Shown: positions 34,798 to 43,759, numbered from the stretch's first letter. The stretch is DNA of 64,000 nt from DATLNF01 sp963765815 (GCA_963765815.1 CAVXXT010000008.1:310001-374000); one strand, 5' to 3'. Program-made: numbers and translations. The notes: a model not told the origin generated them from the sequence alone.

Positions 34798-35672
34798 CGA
34801 CGTCCACCGCTCGCTCGCCCCGTCGCTCCCGGTCCCGACGCGGGGAGGGCGACTCGCTGCGCGCGGAGATCCTCGCGGCCACCGCGCGGCTGCTCGTCGA
34901 GTCCGGCGACGAGGGGAAGGTCTCGGTGCGCGCGGTCGCCGATGCCGTCGGCGTCACCCCGCCGTCGATCTACCTGCACTTCGCGGACAAGGACGCGCTC
35001 ATCCTCGAGGTCTGCGAGCAGTCGTTCCGCGCGTTCGATGACGACCAGGAGTCGGCCGGAGCGGCGTACGACGACCCGGTCGAGTCGCTGCGCGCGCGCG
35101 GCCACGCCTACGCGCGATTCGGCCTGGCCAACCGCGAGGCGTACCGGATCCTGTTCATGACCCGCACCGAGCGGGAGATCGAGCTGACCGGCAGCGGGGA
35201 CGAGCCCCCGCCGGCCGGCGTCGTGGCGCTCACCCACTTCGTCGCCGCGGTCGGCCGCTGCATCGACGCCGGCGCGTTCGCACCCGCCGACCCGCTGGTC
35301 ACCGCGCTGCAGCTGTGGGCCGGCCTGCACGGGCTGGTGTCCCTGGTCATCTGCGAGGAGGGATTCCCCTGGCCACCGGTCGACGTGCTGGTCGACGGCA
35401 TCCTCGACATGCAGTGCCGAGGGCTTGCCCCCCAGCCGTCGGCCGCCACCTGCGTCGTTGTCCACCCGCACCCGGGCCGCCGTAGACTCGCCGGACCATG
35501 CGTGCTCGCCGAGTTCTCGTCACCGGCGTCTCCCGACAGCTCGGGGGTCGCCTGGCGACCATGCTCTGCGCCGACCCGCAGATCGAGCGGGTCGTCGGCG
35601 TCGACACCGTGGCGCCGACGACCGACCTCGGCCGCACCGAGTTCGTCCGCGCCGACATCCGCAACCCGCTGA
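34794..35672 (+). CDS. TetR-family regulator, C-terminus probably mis-extended
   Basis: GTG at 34794 overlapping the mmpL stop (GTGA). The N-terminal HTH reads AEILAATARLLVESGDEGKV, SVRAVADAVGVTPPSIYLHF and ADKDALILEVCE, followed by a TetR_C domain (ALQLWAGLHGLVSLVICEEG). The frame runs to 35672 and overlaps the epimerase gene by 175 bp, with an implausible Ser/Arg-rich tail. A one-base change at the C6 run near 35427-35433 would end it at the TAG at 35483-35485 (about 229 aa, normal for the family). Likely represses mmpL. Confidence 0.82.
   Translation: MTTSTARSPRRSRSRRGEGDSLRAEILAATARLLVESGDEGKVSVRAVADAVGVTPPSIYLHFADKDALILEVCEQSFRAFDDDQESAGAAYDDPVESLRARGHAYARFGLANREAYRILFMTRTEREIELTGSGDEPPPAGVVALTHFVAAVGRCIDAGAFAPADPLVTALQLWAGLHGLVSLVICEEGFPWPPVDVLVDGILDMQCRGLAPQPSAATCVVVHPHPGRRRLAGPCVLAEFSSPASPDSSGVAWRPCSAPTRRSSGSSASTPWRRRPTSAAPSSSAPTSATR
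35483..35488 (+). promoter_or_regulatory. -10-like TAGACT before epimerase gene
   Basis: TAGACT lies 9 bp before the ATG at 35498, with TTGTCC 19 bp further upstream (35458-35463). The transcript would have almost no leader. Confidence 0.45.
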
Positions 35673-36535
35673 TCGCCAAGGTCATCGCGTCGACCGAGGT
35701 CGACACCGTGGTGCACATGAGTGTCGTCGCGACGCCGCTCACCGTCGGCGGACGCACGGCGATGAAGGAGATCAACGTCATCGGCACGATGCAGCTGCTC
35801 GCTGCGTGCCAGAAGTCGCCGACCGTCCGCAAGCTCGTCGTGAAGTCGACCACCGCGGTCTACGGCTCGTCGGCGAAGGACCCCGCACTGTTCACCGAGG
35901 ACATGGAGCCGCGCGCGCTGCCGCGCAGCGGCTACGCCAAGGACGCGGTCGAGGTCGAGGGCTACGTCCGCGGGTTCGGTCGTCGCCGCCCCGACGTCGT
36001 GCTGAGCCTGCTTCGGTTCACCAACTTCATCGGCCCCACGATCGACACGCCGCTCACGCGCTACTTCAGCCTGCCCCTGGTGCCCACGGTCCTCGGCTTC
36101 GACCCGCGCCTGCAGTTCATCCACGAGGACGACGGGCTCGAGGTGCTGCGCCTCGCCGCCGTCGAGGACCGCCCGGGCATCGTCAACGTCGGCGGCGCCG
36201 GCGTGCTGCTGCTCTCGCAGGCCATCCGCCGCGCGGGCCGCATCCCGCTGCCGATCCTGTCGCCGCTCGTGCAGTCGGTCGGCCAGGCGCTGCGCCGCGC
36301 GGGCATGGTCGACTTCTCCCCCGAGCAGATGCGCTTCCTCCAGCACGGCCGGGTCGCCGACACGACGCGGCTGTCCGAGCGGTTCGGCTACACGCCGAAG
36401 CACTCGACGCTGCAGGCCTTCGACGACTTCGTCCGCGCCCGGTGCGCCAACACGGTGCTCTCGTCGGACCGGATCGCCGAGGCGGAGCAGACCGTGCTGG
36501 ACCGGCTCGAGCGCCGCAGGACGCTTCATGCCTGA
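35498..36535 (+). CDS. NAD-dependent epimerase/dehydratase family protein
   Basis: 345 aa, extended SDR fold. The N-terminal VLVTGVSRQLGGRLA is a variant of the TGxxGxxG motif, then VVHMSVVATP and a catalytic-type region with STTAVYGSS and SGYAKD (Tyr-x-x-x-Asp instead of Lys), so activity may be lost or changed. It matches the Rv0501 position (annotated GalE2), upstream of an acyltransferase. It overlaps the next gene by 8 bp. Probably a cell-envelope sugar or lipid-related role, not proven. Confidence 0.82.
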   Translation: MRARRVLVTGVSRQLGGRLATMLCADPQIERVVGVDTVAPTTDLGRTEFVRADIRNPLIAKVIASTEVDTVVHMSVVATPLTVGGRTAMKEINVIGTMQLLAACQKSPTVRKLVVKSTTAVYGSSAKDPALFTEDMEPRALPRSGYAKDAVEVEGYVRGFGRRRPDVVLSLLRFTNFIGPTIDTPLTRYFSLPLVPTVLGFDPRLQFIHEDDGLEVLRLAAVEDRPGIVNVGGAGVLLLSQAIRRAGRIPLPILSPLVQSVGQALRRAGMVDFSPEQMRFLQHGRVADTTRLSERFGYTPKHSTLQAFDDFVRARCANTVLSSDRIAEAEQTVLDRLERRRTLHA

Positions 36536-37508
36536 GGCCAGGGTCATCCCGATCGACCGGCGTGCCGAGGGCGAGCCGGCGGCCCGCGGTCGCAAGCCGC
36601 GTACGCCGGCCGTCCCGGTCCCGGTCGACGCTGTGCCCGTTGACGCTGTGCCCGAAGCCGCGCCGCCCGCCGACTGGGAGCGCAAGCTCGCGAGCACGCT
36701 CGCGTTCCTCCGCCGCCGGCTCTCCGGCGACTACCCGGTCGACGACTTCGGCTTCGACCCGGACTTCGCCGACAACGTCCTGATGGCGGCGGTTCGGCCG
36801 CTCTACGAGAAGTACTTCCGGGTCGAGGCTCGCGGGCTGCAGCACGTCCCCGACACCGGCGGCGCGCTGATCGTCGCCAACCACAGCGGCACCGTCCCGC
36901 TCGACGCGATCGGCGCCGCGCTCCCGCTGCTCGACCAGCACCCCGCGCACCGGCACCTGCGCATGCTCGGCGCCGACCTCGTCTTCTCGATGCCGGTGGT
37001 CGCGCCGCTCGCCCGCAAGGCCGGGCACACGCTGGCTTGCAACGCCGACGCCGAGCGCCTGCTTGCGGCCGGCGAGCTGGTCGGCGTCTGGCCCGAGGGG
37101 TTCAAGGGCATCGGCAAGCCGTTCAGCGAGCGCTACAAGCTGCAGCGGTTCGGCCGTGGCGGGTTCGTCACCGCCGCGCTGCGCACCGGCGTGCCGATCA
37201 TCCCGTGCTCGATCGTGGGCGCGGAGGAGATCTATCCCATGATCGGCAACATCAAGCCGCTCGCCCGGCTGCTGGGCCTGCCCTACGTCCCGGTCACGCC
37301 GACGTTCCCGCTGCTCGGCCCGCTCGGCCTGCTGCCCCTGCCGTCGAAGTGGCTGATCGAGTACGGCGAGCCGATCCAGACGGCCCATCTGGGGCCCAAC
37401 GCTGCCGACGACCCGATGCTGGTCTTCAACCTCACCGACCAGGTGCGCGAGACGATCCAGCAGACCCTCTACACCCTGCTCATGCAGCGCCGCTCGGTGT
37501 TCTTCTAG
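36528..37508 (+). CDS. PlsC-type lysophospholipid acyltransferase
   Basis: 326 aa from the ATG at 36528, overlapping the epimerase stop. A variable Pro/Val N-terminal region (residues 1-45) precedes the acyltransferase domain: catalytic IVANHSGTVPLD (NHx4D), substrate motif VWPEGFKGIGKP, RGGFVTAALRTGVPIIPCSI and a C-terminal amphipathic part. Homologues (Rv0502) acylate a lysophospholipid using acyl-CoA or acyl-ACP. Membrane-associated. Co-transcription with the epimerase is likely. Confidence 0.88.
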   Translation: MPEARVIPIDRRAEGEPAARGRKPRTPAVPVPVDAVPVDAVPEAAPPADWERKLASTLAFLRRRLSGDYPVDDFGFDPDFADNVLMAAVRPLYEKYFRVEARGLQHVPDTGGALIVANHSGTVPLDAIGAALPLLDQHPAHRHLRMLGADLVFSMPVVAPLARKAGHTLACNADAERLLAAGELVGVWPEGFKGIGKPFSERYKLQRFGRGGFVTAALRTGVPIIPCSIVGAEEIYPMIGNIKPLARLLGLPYVPVTPTFPLLGPLGLLPLPSKWLIEYGEPIQTAHLGPNAADDPMLVFNLTDQVRETIQQTLYTLLMQRRSVFF

Positions 37509-37518
37509 GCCTCGTGCT

Positions 37519-38808
37519 TCAGCGCACGACGGTCACGTGGACCGAAGTGCTCACGGCGCGCGGCGCCCGTGCCGACGCCGAGTGCACGACGATCGCGTCG
37601 TACGAGCCGCGCATCTCCAGCACGAACTGGTACTGGCCCTTCCCGTTGGTGGTCGTCGACGAGTGCCACGTGTACCCGCCGGGGCGGGTCCGGACGAAGA
37701 GCCCCACGACCTCGCCCGGGACGGCACAGCCGCTGCTGGTGAGGTAGCCGCCGAGGTAGTTGCGCTCGCCGACGCGGCGCGTGGAGTACGCGCTCCTGAT
37801 GCTCAGCGCACCGGCACCCGTCGGCGGGCAGGTGCGGGTCCGCACCGCTCCGGAGTCGGGGTGCACCATCATCGACCCGGCGTCCACCACCTCGAGGTCG
37901 CTGCCGCGCAGGCTGTGCAGCGCGCGCAGCGCGTCGTTGTCCCACCGCTCGTCGGGAACGCCCGAGAGGTACCAGGCGCTGCCGTTGTCCGCGACGACCA
38001 TCCCGTGCTGCTTCGCGGCGCGCAGGATCACCTGCACGGCGGCCGGGAAGCCGCTGATGTCGACGGAGCTCTTCAGGCGCAGCCGCATGCCCATCTTCGG
38101 CAGGAGCGCGCCGTCCTGGCCTGCTTCGTGCCTCGCCGGCCACACGTAGGTCTGCGCAGTGCGGGGCACCGTGACGCGGATCGCGTGGTCGATGCGGCCC
38201 GCGGCGACCTCGTCGTAGCGCACCAGCCCCGGCAGGATCGGCAGGCCGGCCGCGTCCGCGCTCGTCCACGTGAAGGGACGCAGCGCGTTGGACCGCAGGT
38301 CCCACACCGCGCCGGATCCCGCCCGCCACGACCCGTCCGGGTTGCGGTAGCTCGACCACGTCTCGTAGAGCCGGCAGGCGTCCTTGTCGACGACGAGCAC
38401 ATGTCGATCTCCATCAGCAGCAGAGCCGCCCTCGATCTTCGCGTCGGCCGGGAAGGGGTACGGCCCGGGGTCGCTCTCGTCGGCGTACTCGAACGACATC
38501 GCCACCTTCGTCTGCGCGCCGTCGACGACCGTGTACGGGATCCCGATCGGCCCGCCGTTCCACGTTCCGCTGCCGAAGTCGGCGTGCCAGCTGCTGTCGG
38601 CCCCGCCGTTGGCGATGTAGCTCGCCGAGCTCGGGTCGACCGGCAGCGAGGAGATGTCGGCGTGCCAGTGGCTGTCGGCGGGGAACATCGGGCAGGCGGG
38701 CGCCTCCGGTGGGACGGCACTCGCCGGCGTCGCACCCGGGCTGAGCATTGCGCACATGCCCAGGCCGGCCAGCACGGACCGCCACGACGCTCGCGGAGCT
38801 CGACGCAT
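37519..38808 (-). CDS. Secreted protein of unknown function
   Basis: 429 aa from the ATG at 38808. The signal peptide ends TPASA-VPP. The N-terminal two thirds include MFPADSHWHADISSLPVDPS, DRHVLVVDKDACRLYETW and IDHAIRVTVPRT. They resemble large secreted actinobacterial/soil-bacterial proteins without assigned activity. The C-terminal 100 residues (GERNYLGGYLTSSGCAVPGE, QYQFVLEMRGSYDAIVVHS) look like a separate beta-sandwich. Several His/Asp residues near the N-terminus could bind metal. It lies convergent to the acyltransferase, 10 bp apart. Confidence 0.7.
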   Translation of the reverse strand: MRRAPRASWRSVLAGLGMCAMLSPGATPASAVPPEAPACPMFPADSHWHADISSLPVDPSSASYIANGGADSSWHADFGSGTWNGGPIGIPYTVVDGAQTKVAMSFEYADESDPGPYPFPADAKIEGGSAADGDRHVLVVDKDACRLYETWSSYRNPDGSWRAGSGAVWDLRSNALRPFTWTSADAAGLPILPGLVRYDEVAAGRIDHAIRVTVPRTAQTYVWPARHEAGQDGALLPKMGMRLRLKSSVDISGFPAAVQVILRAAKQHGMVVADNGSAWYLSGVPDERWDNDALRALHSLRGSDLEVVDAGSMMVHPDSGAVRTRTCPPTGAGALSIRSAYSTRRVGERNYLGGYLTSSGCAVPGEVVGLFVRTRPGGYTWHSSTTTNGKGQYQFVLEMRGSYDAIVVHSASARAPRAVSTSVHVTVVR

Positions 38809-38862
38809 GCTCTTGTCTCGGCACGTGGCGGTGCCCGGTTCATCGCTCGATCGAGTCAGCTG

Positions 38863-39744
38863 TCAGCGCTTGCGGCGGTTGCGGTAGGCCATGCCGGCCA
38901 TGACGCCGCCGAAGACCGCGCCCGAGGCGGCGAACGCGGGGATGCCGACCTTCGCCGCCTTGCGCGCGGTGCGGAAGTCGCGGATCTCCCAGCCGTTGGC
39001 CTTCGCGTGCTCGCGCAGCTCGGTGTCCGGGTTGACCGCGACCGGACGCCCGACGGCCGACAGCATCGGCAGATCGTTGAACGAGTCGCTGTACGCCGCG
39101 CACCGGGACAGGTCGAGTCCCTCACGCTGGGCGATGGCGCGCACCGCCTCCGCCTTCGCCGGGCCGTGCAGCGGCTCGCCGACCAGCCGGCCGGTGTAGC
39201 GGCCACCCTCGACCTCGCTCACCGTGCCGAGCGCGCCGGTCAGCCCGAGCCGGTGGGCGATGATGTTCGCCAGCTCCACCGGAGTGGCGGTGATCAGCCA
39301 CACCCGCTGGCCGTCGTCGAGGTGCTGCTGAGCGAGCGCCCGGGTGCCCGAGTAGATCTTGTCCGCCATCAGCTCGTCGTAGATCTCCTCGCCGTATCGC
39401 ACGATCTCGGCGACCTCACGTCCGGCGACCAGCCCGAGCGCGGTCTCCCGTGCCTCCGTCATCGCGCCGTGCTTCTCGGTGCCGCCGATGCGGAACACGA
39501 CCTGCTGCCAGCCGAAGCGGAGCAGGTCCTTGGTGGTGATGAACTTCCGCGCGGCCATGCCCTTGCCGAAGAAGTAGATCGACGCGCCCTGCATCAGGGT
39601 GTTGTCGCAGTCGAAGAACGCCGCCGCCGTCGGGTCAGGCGGCACCTCGAGAGAGGCTTCGACCTCGGCGGCGGCCGCTGACGCCGCGCCTGTGAGGACG
39701 GCCGTGACGTCAGACTCCTCGCGCTTGCGTCGCAGCCCCACCAC
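38863..39744 (-). CDS. HAD-superfamily phosphatase, SerB-like (subfamily IB)
   Basis: 293 aa from the GTG at 39744, with GAGGAGGG upstream. HAD motifs: I AFFDCDNTLMQGAS, II LITATP, III GPAKAEAV, IV AYSDSFNDLPMLSAVG. The C-terminal part ends with a short hydrophobic segment and RNRRKR, which may attach it to the membrane. Same position as Rv0505c (serB1, phosphoserine phosphatase-like); substrate may be phosphoserine or another small phosphomonoester. Confidence 0.9.
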   Translation of the reverse strand: MVGLRRKREESDVTAVLTGAASAAAAEVEASLEVPPDPTAAAFFDCDNTLMQGASIYFFGKGMAARKFITTKDLLRFGWQQVVFRIGGTEKHGAMTEARETALGLVAGREVAEIVRYGEEIYDELMADKIYSGTRALAQQHLDDGQRVWLITATPVELANIIAHRLGLTGALGTVSEVEGGRYTGRLVGEPLHGPAKAEAVRAIAQREGLDLSRCAAYSDSFNDLPMLSAVGRPVAVNPDTELREHAKANGWEIRDFRTARKAAKVGIPAFAASGAVFGGVMAGMAYRNRRKR

Positions 39745-39786
39745 GGACGGCCCTCCTCGTCGTCGCGGCGATGCTATCCGGACATG

Positions 39787-39820
39787 CAGAAGGCCCCCGG
39801 CGTGAGCCGGGGGCCTTCTG
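39787..39820. terminator. Strong 15-bp hairpin terminator
   Basis: CAGAAGGCCCCCGGC (39787-39801) pairs perfectly with 39806-39820 around loop GTGA. It lies 18 bp past the stop of the leftward LPXTG gene and separates it from the SerB-like gene. Confidence 0.85.
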
Positions 39821-39837
39821 TTCAGTGCTGGAGGGTG

Positions 39838-41259
39838 TTACGCCTCGGCGTTGACGCGGCGGCGGCGGTTGACCACAGCGGCGGTGGCGACGAGACCCGC
39901 ACCCAGGATCGCGACGGCCTCAGGAGCACCGGTGCGGGGGAGCGAGCGAGGAGCGTTGACGCGGGGGGTGACCGGAGCGGCCGGCTTGGCGAGGCGAGCG
40001 GCGTTGACCGCGGTGCCTGCCGGGACCAGCTGGACCGCGAGGAGCGGCTTCGCCAGGCCGAGGACCGGCGGGTTGACGATGATGCCCACGCCCTGCGAGG
40101 ACGAGGAGGCCAACTGACCGGCCGGGTCAACGGTGGAGGTCTTCGCGCCGTAGACGATGTTCACACCGGCGGTGGCGAGCAGACCGTTCAGACCGCTGAT
40201 GACCGTGTTGACGGCGTCCTGAGCGGCCGGCGGGAGCGCGTTGCCGAGCACCGAGCCGGACAGGCCCTTGTCGGTCAGCTTCAGGTCGAGGATGTCCGCG
40301 ACCTTGACGCCCAGCACCGTGGTGAGGGAGTCGGCAGCCGCCGCGCCCTTGACACCGTTGGCCGTGGAGAACGACTCGGTCTTGACCGCGTCGACGTGCA
40401 CCAGGCCGGCGAGGATGTCCAGGCCGCCGACCGCGGAGAGCGCACGAGCCTCGACCATGTCGCCCTTGCGGGTGATGGTGTTGGAGGACTCGAGCAGGCT
40501 CAGCGAGAGCAGGTCGCTGTCAGCCGTGAGGTTGGCCAGCGTGCCCTGGAGAGCGTCGAGCAGGGTGGTCAGCTGCGCCTCGACGGCCTCGACCTGAGCG
40601 GCGACCGGCGCGGTGGCGCCACCGGAGACCTGGTTGAGGGTGTCGAGCGCGGTGCCGATCGTCTGGGTCAGGGTGCCCGTGGTGGAGTCGACGGTGCCCT
40701 GGACCTGGTCGAGCGCGGCGGTGAGGTCGGTCTTCAGCGGCAGCGAGTTGAGCAGGCCGCCGAGGCCCACGCGAAGGCTGGCAAGCGAGGACGAGCTGGT
40801 GCTCGTCAGCGCCGACGTGGCCGACTCGGGGGAGACGCTCGAGGTGATGGTGCCGATGCCGCCGCTGATCAGCGGGTTGGCGGGGATGGAGACGAGGCTC
40901 TTCGAGTCACTGCGCTTACCCGTGAGGCTCGCCTCGGAGATGATGTTCAGCGGCGCGAGGGTGCCGTTGCCGAGCACCGCCTTCGCGTTGCTGAGCATCG
41001 TCGTGACCTCCTTGGCCGCGTTGCCCTCGGTGAAGGAGATGTCCTGCACCAGGCCCGCGATGTTGCCGAGGCCCGGAACCGGGATCTCGACGGGGAGGTT
41101 GACCTCGATGTGGATCGCGGTGCCCTGCGCGCGGCCGCCGAAGACATCGGGGACGGCGACAGTGGCGGCACCTGCGGTACCGGTGGCGGCGACCACGAGG
41201 GTGCCGGTGGCGAGAGCGAGAGCGGTGAGCCGCCCTGCGCGACTGATCTGACGTGCCAT
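39838..41259 (-). CDS. Secreted LPXTG-anchored surface protein
   Basis: 473 aa; GGAGG precedes the ATG at 41259. The signal peptide ends TAGAA. The mature part is Ala/Ser/Thr/Leu-rich with long amphipathic stretches (residues 160-260; TLTQTIGTALDTLNQVSGG, EAVEAQLTTLLDALQGTLAN) that could form coiled coils, followed by a beta-rich part and the sorting signal SLPRTGAPE, TM helix and RRRRVNAEA. GC content is slightly lower than its neighbours. A CGTAAC-N17-CGTTAC promoter-like site is 80-110 bp upstream and ties it to the ECF sigma gene nearby. Function unknown. Confidence 0.78.
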   Translation of the reverse strand: MARQISRAGRLTALALATGTLVVAATGTAGAATVAVPDVFGGRAQGTAIHIEVNLPVEIPVPGLGNIAGLVQDISFTEGNAAKEVTTMLSNAKAVLGNGTLAPLNIISEASLTGKRSDSKSLVSIPANPLISGGIGTITSSVSPESATSALTSTSSSSLASLRVGLGGLLNSLPLKTDLTAALDQVQGTVDSTTGTLTQTIGTALDTLNQVSGGATAPVAAQVEAVEAQLTTLLDALQGTLANLTADSDLLSLSLLESSNTITRKGDMVEARALSAVGGLDILAGLVHVDAVKTESFSTANGVKGAAAADSLTTVLGVKVADILDLKLTDKGLSGSVLGNALPPAAQDAVNTVISGLNGLLATAGVNIVYGAKTSTVDPAGQLASSSSQGVGIIVNPPVLGLAKPLLAVQLVPAGTAVNAARLAKPAAPVTPRVNAPRSLPRTGAPEAVAILGAGLVATAAVVNRRRRVNAEA

Positions 41260-41340
41260 GTTCCCGACCTCCGTATATGCCGGCGAACCGGCGACGATTA
41301 CCTGACCGACCCCCCCGTGTGGAGGCCGTCGATGCAGGGT

Positions 41341-41369
41341 GTAACGAGGGGAGTGTCGACGCAGTTACG
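41341..41369 (-). promoter_or_regulatory. ECF-type promoter CGTAAC-N17-CGTTAC
   Basis: On the minus strand, CGTAAC (41369-41364), 17 bp, CGTTAC (41346-41341), then about 80 bp to the start of the LPXTG gene. It resembles the sigma-BldN consensus known from Streptomyces (CGTAAC-N16-CGTTGA). Confidence 0.6.
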
Positions 41370-41534
41370 GCAGGTCTTGAAGAATCTTTGCCGTATTTTG
41401 CGACATACCGGACTCCCGGGGCAGATTATGCCTCCCGGACCGGGCCTACGGGAAGCGTCACCGTGGGCGTGTCCGAATCAACGTGCGGGCTGGGCCGGGA
41501 GTTCCCGGCCGCCGGAAAGCTCTCCGGAGCGCTC

Positions 41535-42836
41535 TTACTGGGCCGGAGAGAGCGGCAGCGGACCGGCGGCGGGCCGGGGCTGGGCGGCGGGAGCGGGGGC
41601 GACCGCGGCGTCGGGTGCGGGCAGCTGCTCGCCGGCGGGGACCGGGATCGGCGCGGGGGCCGGCGGGAGCGACGGCAGCAGGTCCTCGACCGTGTCGACG
41701 ACCTCGACCAGCGGCGAGCGCACCGGCTCGGGCACCAGGCTCGGGATCAGGTCGGACAGCCGGGGCTCGCGGCTCGGCGAGGGGCTCGGGGCGGGCGCGG
41801 GCGTGCCGGAGGAGCTCGGCTGCGGCCGCGGCGAGGAGTGGGTCGGCTGGGGGGCGGGCTCGGGCGTCTGCTCCGGCTCGGCGCACGCGCACGGCGCGGG
41901 GCCGAGGTCGTCGGCCGGAGCCGGAGTCGTCTGAGCCGCCGGAGCGGGGGTGGCCGGCGTCTCGGGCGCCGCGATGACCGGCGGCGGGGCGCAGTCGGTG
42001 CCGCACACGCCGTTGGTCAGCAGCGCGTTGGCGCGCATCTCGACGTCCGCGATCAGGTCGAGCGAGGCGGCGCCGGCGGCGCGGGCCGGCCCGGGCAGCT
42101 CGGGCAGGACCTCGGCGAGACCGGCCTTCTGCCGGCGCACGAAGGACGCCAGCGACTTCAGCGGGGCGGTCTCGCCGCCCGAGCGGTAGGCCTCCGTGAG
42201 CAGCCGAGACCCCGTGCGGGTGTCGTCGTTCATGTCGTCGAGGGTCTCGCGCACCAGCGTCCCGACGCTGCCGCCGAACGCGTACGTGGTGACCATCGGG
42301 TCGCCGAGGCCGAGCTGAGCCAGGGCGGCGCTGTCGTCGCCGACCAGCTGGCGCACCTCGTCGAGGCGGCGCTCGGCGTTGGCGAGATGCCGCTTGCCGC
42401 GCGCGACGTCGCCGTGGGTGAGCGCGAGCTGGGCGCTCTCGGCGGTGCGCTTGACCGCGTAGAAGGGCTCCCCGGGGAGGGAGCGAACGCCCGCGGTGCT
42501 GACGCCGGCGATCCCGATAACGGCGGCCATGCCCGCCGTCGCCGCGGCGAGGCCGCGCTGGACCCGCCAGCCGGACACCCAGGCGCGAGCCCGGTCCAGC
42601 GGAGCGAGCTCGGGCATCGGGGCGGTGCCGACAGCGGCCACGGCGAGGAGCCGGCCGCGAAGGGCGGCGCGGAAGTCGGCGGACGGCCCGAGCGGCATCG
42701 TCTGGAGCTGCTGGGCGAGCGACATCAGCGGGAGGATGGCAGCCTCGCGGCTCGCCGGGTCGGGCGTGCCCTGAGCGGACATGCCGTCGACAGCGGTCGC
42801 GAAGTGCTCCGCGTGGCGGAGCGGGCGGCGCATCAC
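41535..42836 (-). CDS. DUF5667-like membrane protein, partner of ECF sigma factor
   Basis: 433 aa from the ATG at 42836 (AAGGAGGC upstream; MMRRPLRHAEHFATAVDG). Residues 1-90 are soluble with LPLMSLAQQLQTMPLGPSADFRAAL, as in anti-sigma-like proteins. One TM helix follows (about 98-115, GLAAATAGMAAVIGIAGVST), then the extracellular DUF5667-type helical domain (SLPGEPFYAVKRTAESAQLA) and a long Pro/Ala/Ser-rich tail with a CACAE motif. Location next to the ECF gene and its own CGTAAC-type promoter suggest an anti-sigma or regulon product. Confidence 0.75.
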   Translation of the reverse strand: MMRRPLRHAEHFATAVDGMSAQGTPDPASREAAILPLMSLAQQLQTMPLGPSADFRAALRGRLLAVAAVGTAPMPELAPLDRARAWVSGWRVQRGLAAATAGMAAVIGIAGVSTAGVRSLPGEPFYAVKRTAESAQLALTHGDVARGKRHLANAERRLDEVRQLVGDDSAALAQLGLGDPMVTTYAFGGSVGTLVRETLDDMNDDTRTGSRLLTEAYRSGGETAPLKSLASFVRRQKAGLAEVLPELPGPARAAGAASLDLIADVEMRANALLTNGVCGTDCAPPPVIAAPETPATPAPAAQTTPAPADDLGPAPCACAEPEQTPEPAPQPTHSSPRPQPSSSGTPAPAPSPSPSREPRLSDLIPSLVPEPVRSPLVEVVDTVEDLLPSLPPAPAPIPVPAGEQLPAPDAAVAPAPAAQPRPAAGPLPLSPAQ

Positions 42837-42858
42837 CGTGATGCCTCCTTCCGTCGTC

Positions 42859-42886
42859 GCAACGATCCGGGCTCGCGCTGGTTACG
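42859..42886 (-). promoter_or_regulatory. ECF-type promoter CGTAAC-N16-CGTTGC
   Basis: On the minus strand, CGTAAC (42886-42881), exactly 16 bp, CGTTGC (42864-42859), 22 bp before the start of the DUF5667-like gene and followed by its Shine-Dalgarno. This differs from the sigma-BldN consensus at one base. Confidence 0.68.
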
Positions 42887-42957
42887 GGCACCCACCCCCA
42901 TTTGGGGCGCAATGTCCGGATCTCGTGCGGTGACGTGCTCGACCGGTGCGGTCCGCA

Positions 42958-43752
42958 TCAGAGCATCAGCTCCTTCGGCAGCATCCGGCCGAGCGTGCGC
43001 ACCGCGCGGTACTGCAGCGCCTTGATCGCGCCCTCGGTCTTGCCCATCGCCAGCGCCGTCTCGGTCACCGACATGCCCTGGAGGAACCGCAGGACGACGC
43101 ACTCCTGCTGCTCGGAGTTGAGCTGCTTGACGGCCTCGAGCAGCGACGCATTGGTGATCGCGTCGAGGACCTCGTTCTCCGGGCCGTCCGTCGCGCGGTC
43201 GGCGTCGAGCATGTCGGCGGTCGCGATCTCCAGCCGGAACCGACCGGACTTGTAGTGGTCGGCGATCAGGTTGCGGGCGATCGTGATCAGCCAGGCGGCG
43301 AAGTCACGCCCCTGCCAGGTGAACGACGTGATCCGGCGCAGCGCCCGCAGGAACGTCTCGCTGACCAGGTCCTCGGTGACGGCCTTGCTGCCGACCCGGT
43401 AGTAGACGTAGCGGTAGACGAGGTCGACGTAGCGGTCGTAGAGCTGCCCGAAGGCCTCGGCGTCGCCGGCCTGCGCCCGCGCGACCAGCTCCATCCCGGC
43501 GACCGCGTCGGCGCTGAGGCCACCGGAGCCGTCCCCCGTCGGGTCGGCGTGAGCGTCGTCGTCCGGGACACCGCGGCCGCCGGCCGCGCCGCCCGCGCTC
43601 GCGCGGGGACCGGGCATGCCCTGTCCCGGAGCGAGGACTTCCGCAGCGTTGCCCTGGCGCCGGCTCGGCTCGGCGCGTCGCTGCGCCACCTCCGCGCGCA
43701 GCTCACCGAGGCCGCCGAGGTCACCGCCCGGGGCAGCGGGCGGTCGAGTCAC
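42958..43752 (-). CDS. ECF RNA polymerase sigma factor (BldN-like)
   Basis: 264 aa from the GTG at 43752; a shorter start at the ATG near 43619 is possible. An N-terminal extension of about 85 residues (Arg/Gly/Asp-rich) is longer than in typical ECF factors, as in pro-sigma BldN. Sigma2: AFGQLYDRYVDLVYRYVYYR, EDLVSETFLRALRRI. Sigma4: LNSEQQECVVLRFLQGMSVT, ETALAMGKTEGAIKALQYRA. It follows a 28-aa membrane microprotein by 7 bp and precedes the DUF5667-like gene. Likely controls surface protein genes. Confidence 0.9.
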   Translation of the reverse strand: MTRPPAAPGGDLGGLGELRAEVAQRRAEPSRRQGNAAEVLAPGQGMPGPRASAGGAAGGRGVPDDDAHADPTGDGSGGLSADAVAGMELVARAQAGDAEAFGQLYDRYVDLVYRYVYYRVGSKAVTEDLVSETFLRALRRITSFTWQGRDFAAWLITIARNLIADHYKSGRFRLEIATADMLDADRATDGPENEVLDAITNASLLEAVKQLNSEQQECVVLRFLQGMSVTETALAMGKTEGAIKALQYRAVRTLGRMLPKELML

Positions 43753-43759
43753 GGGAGTC

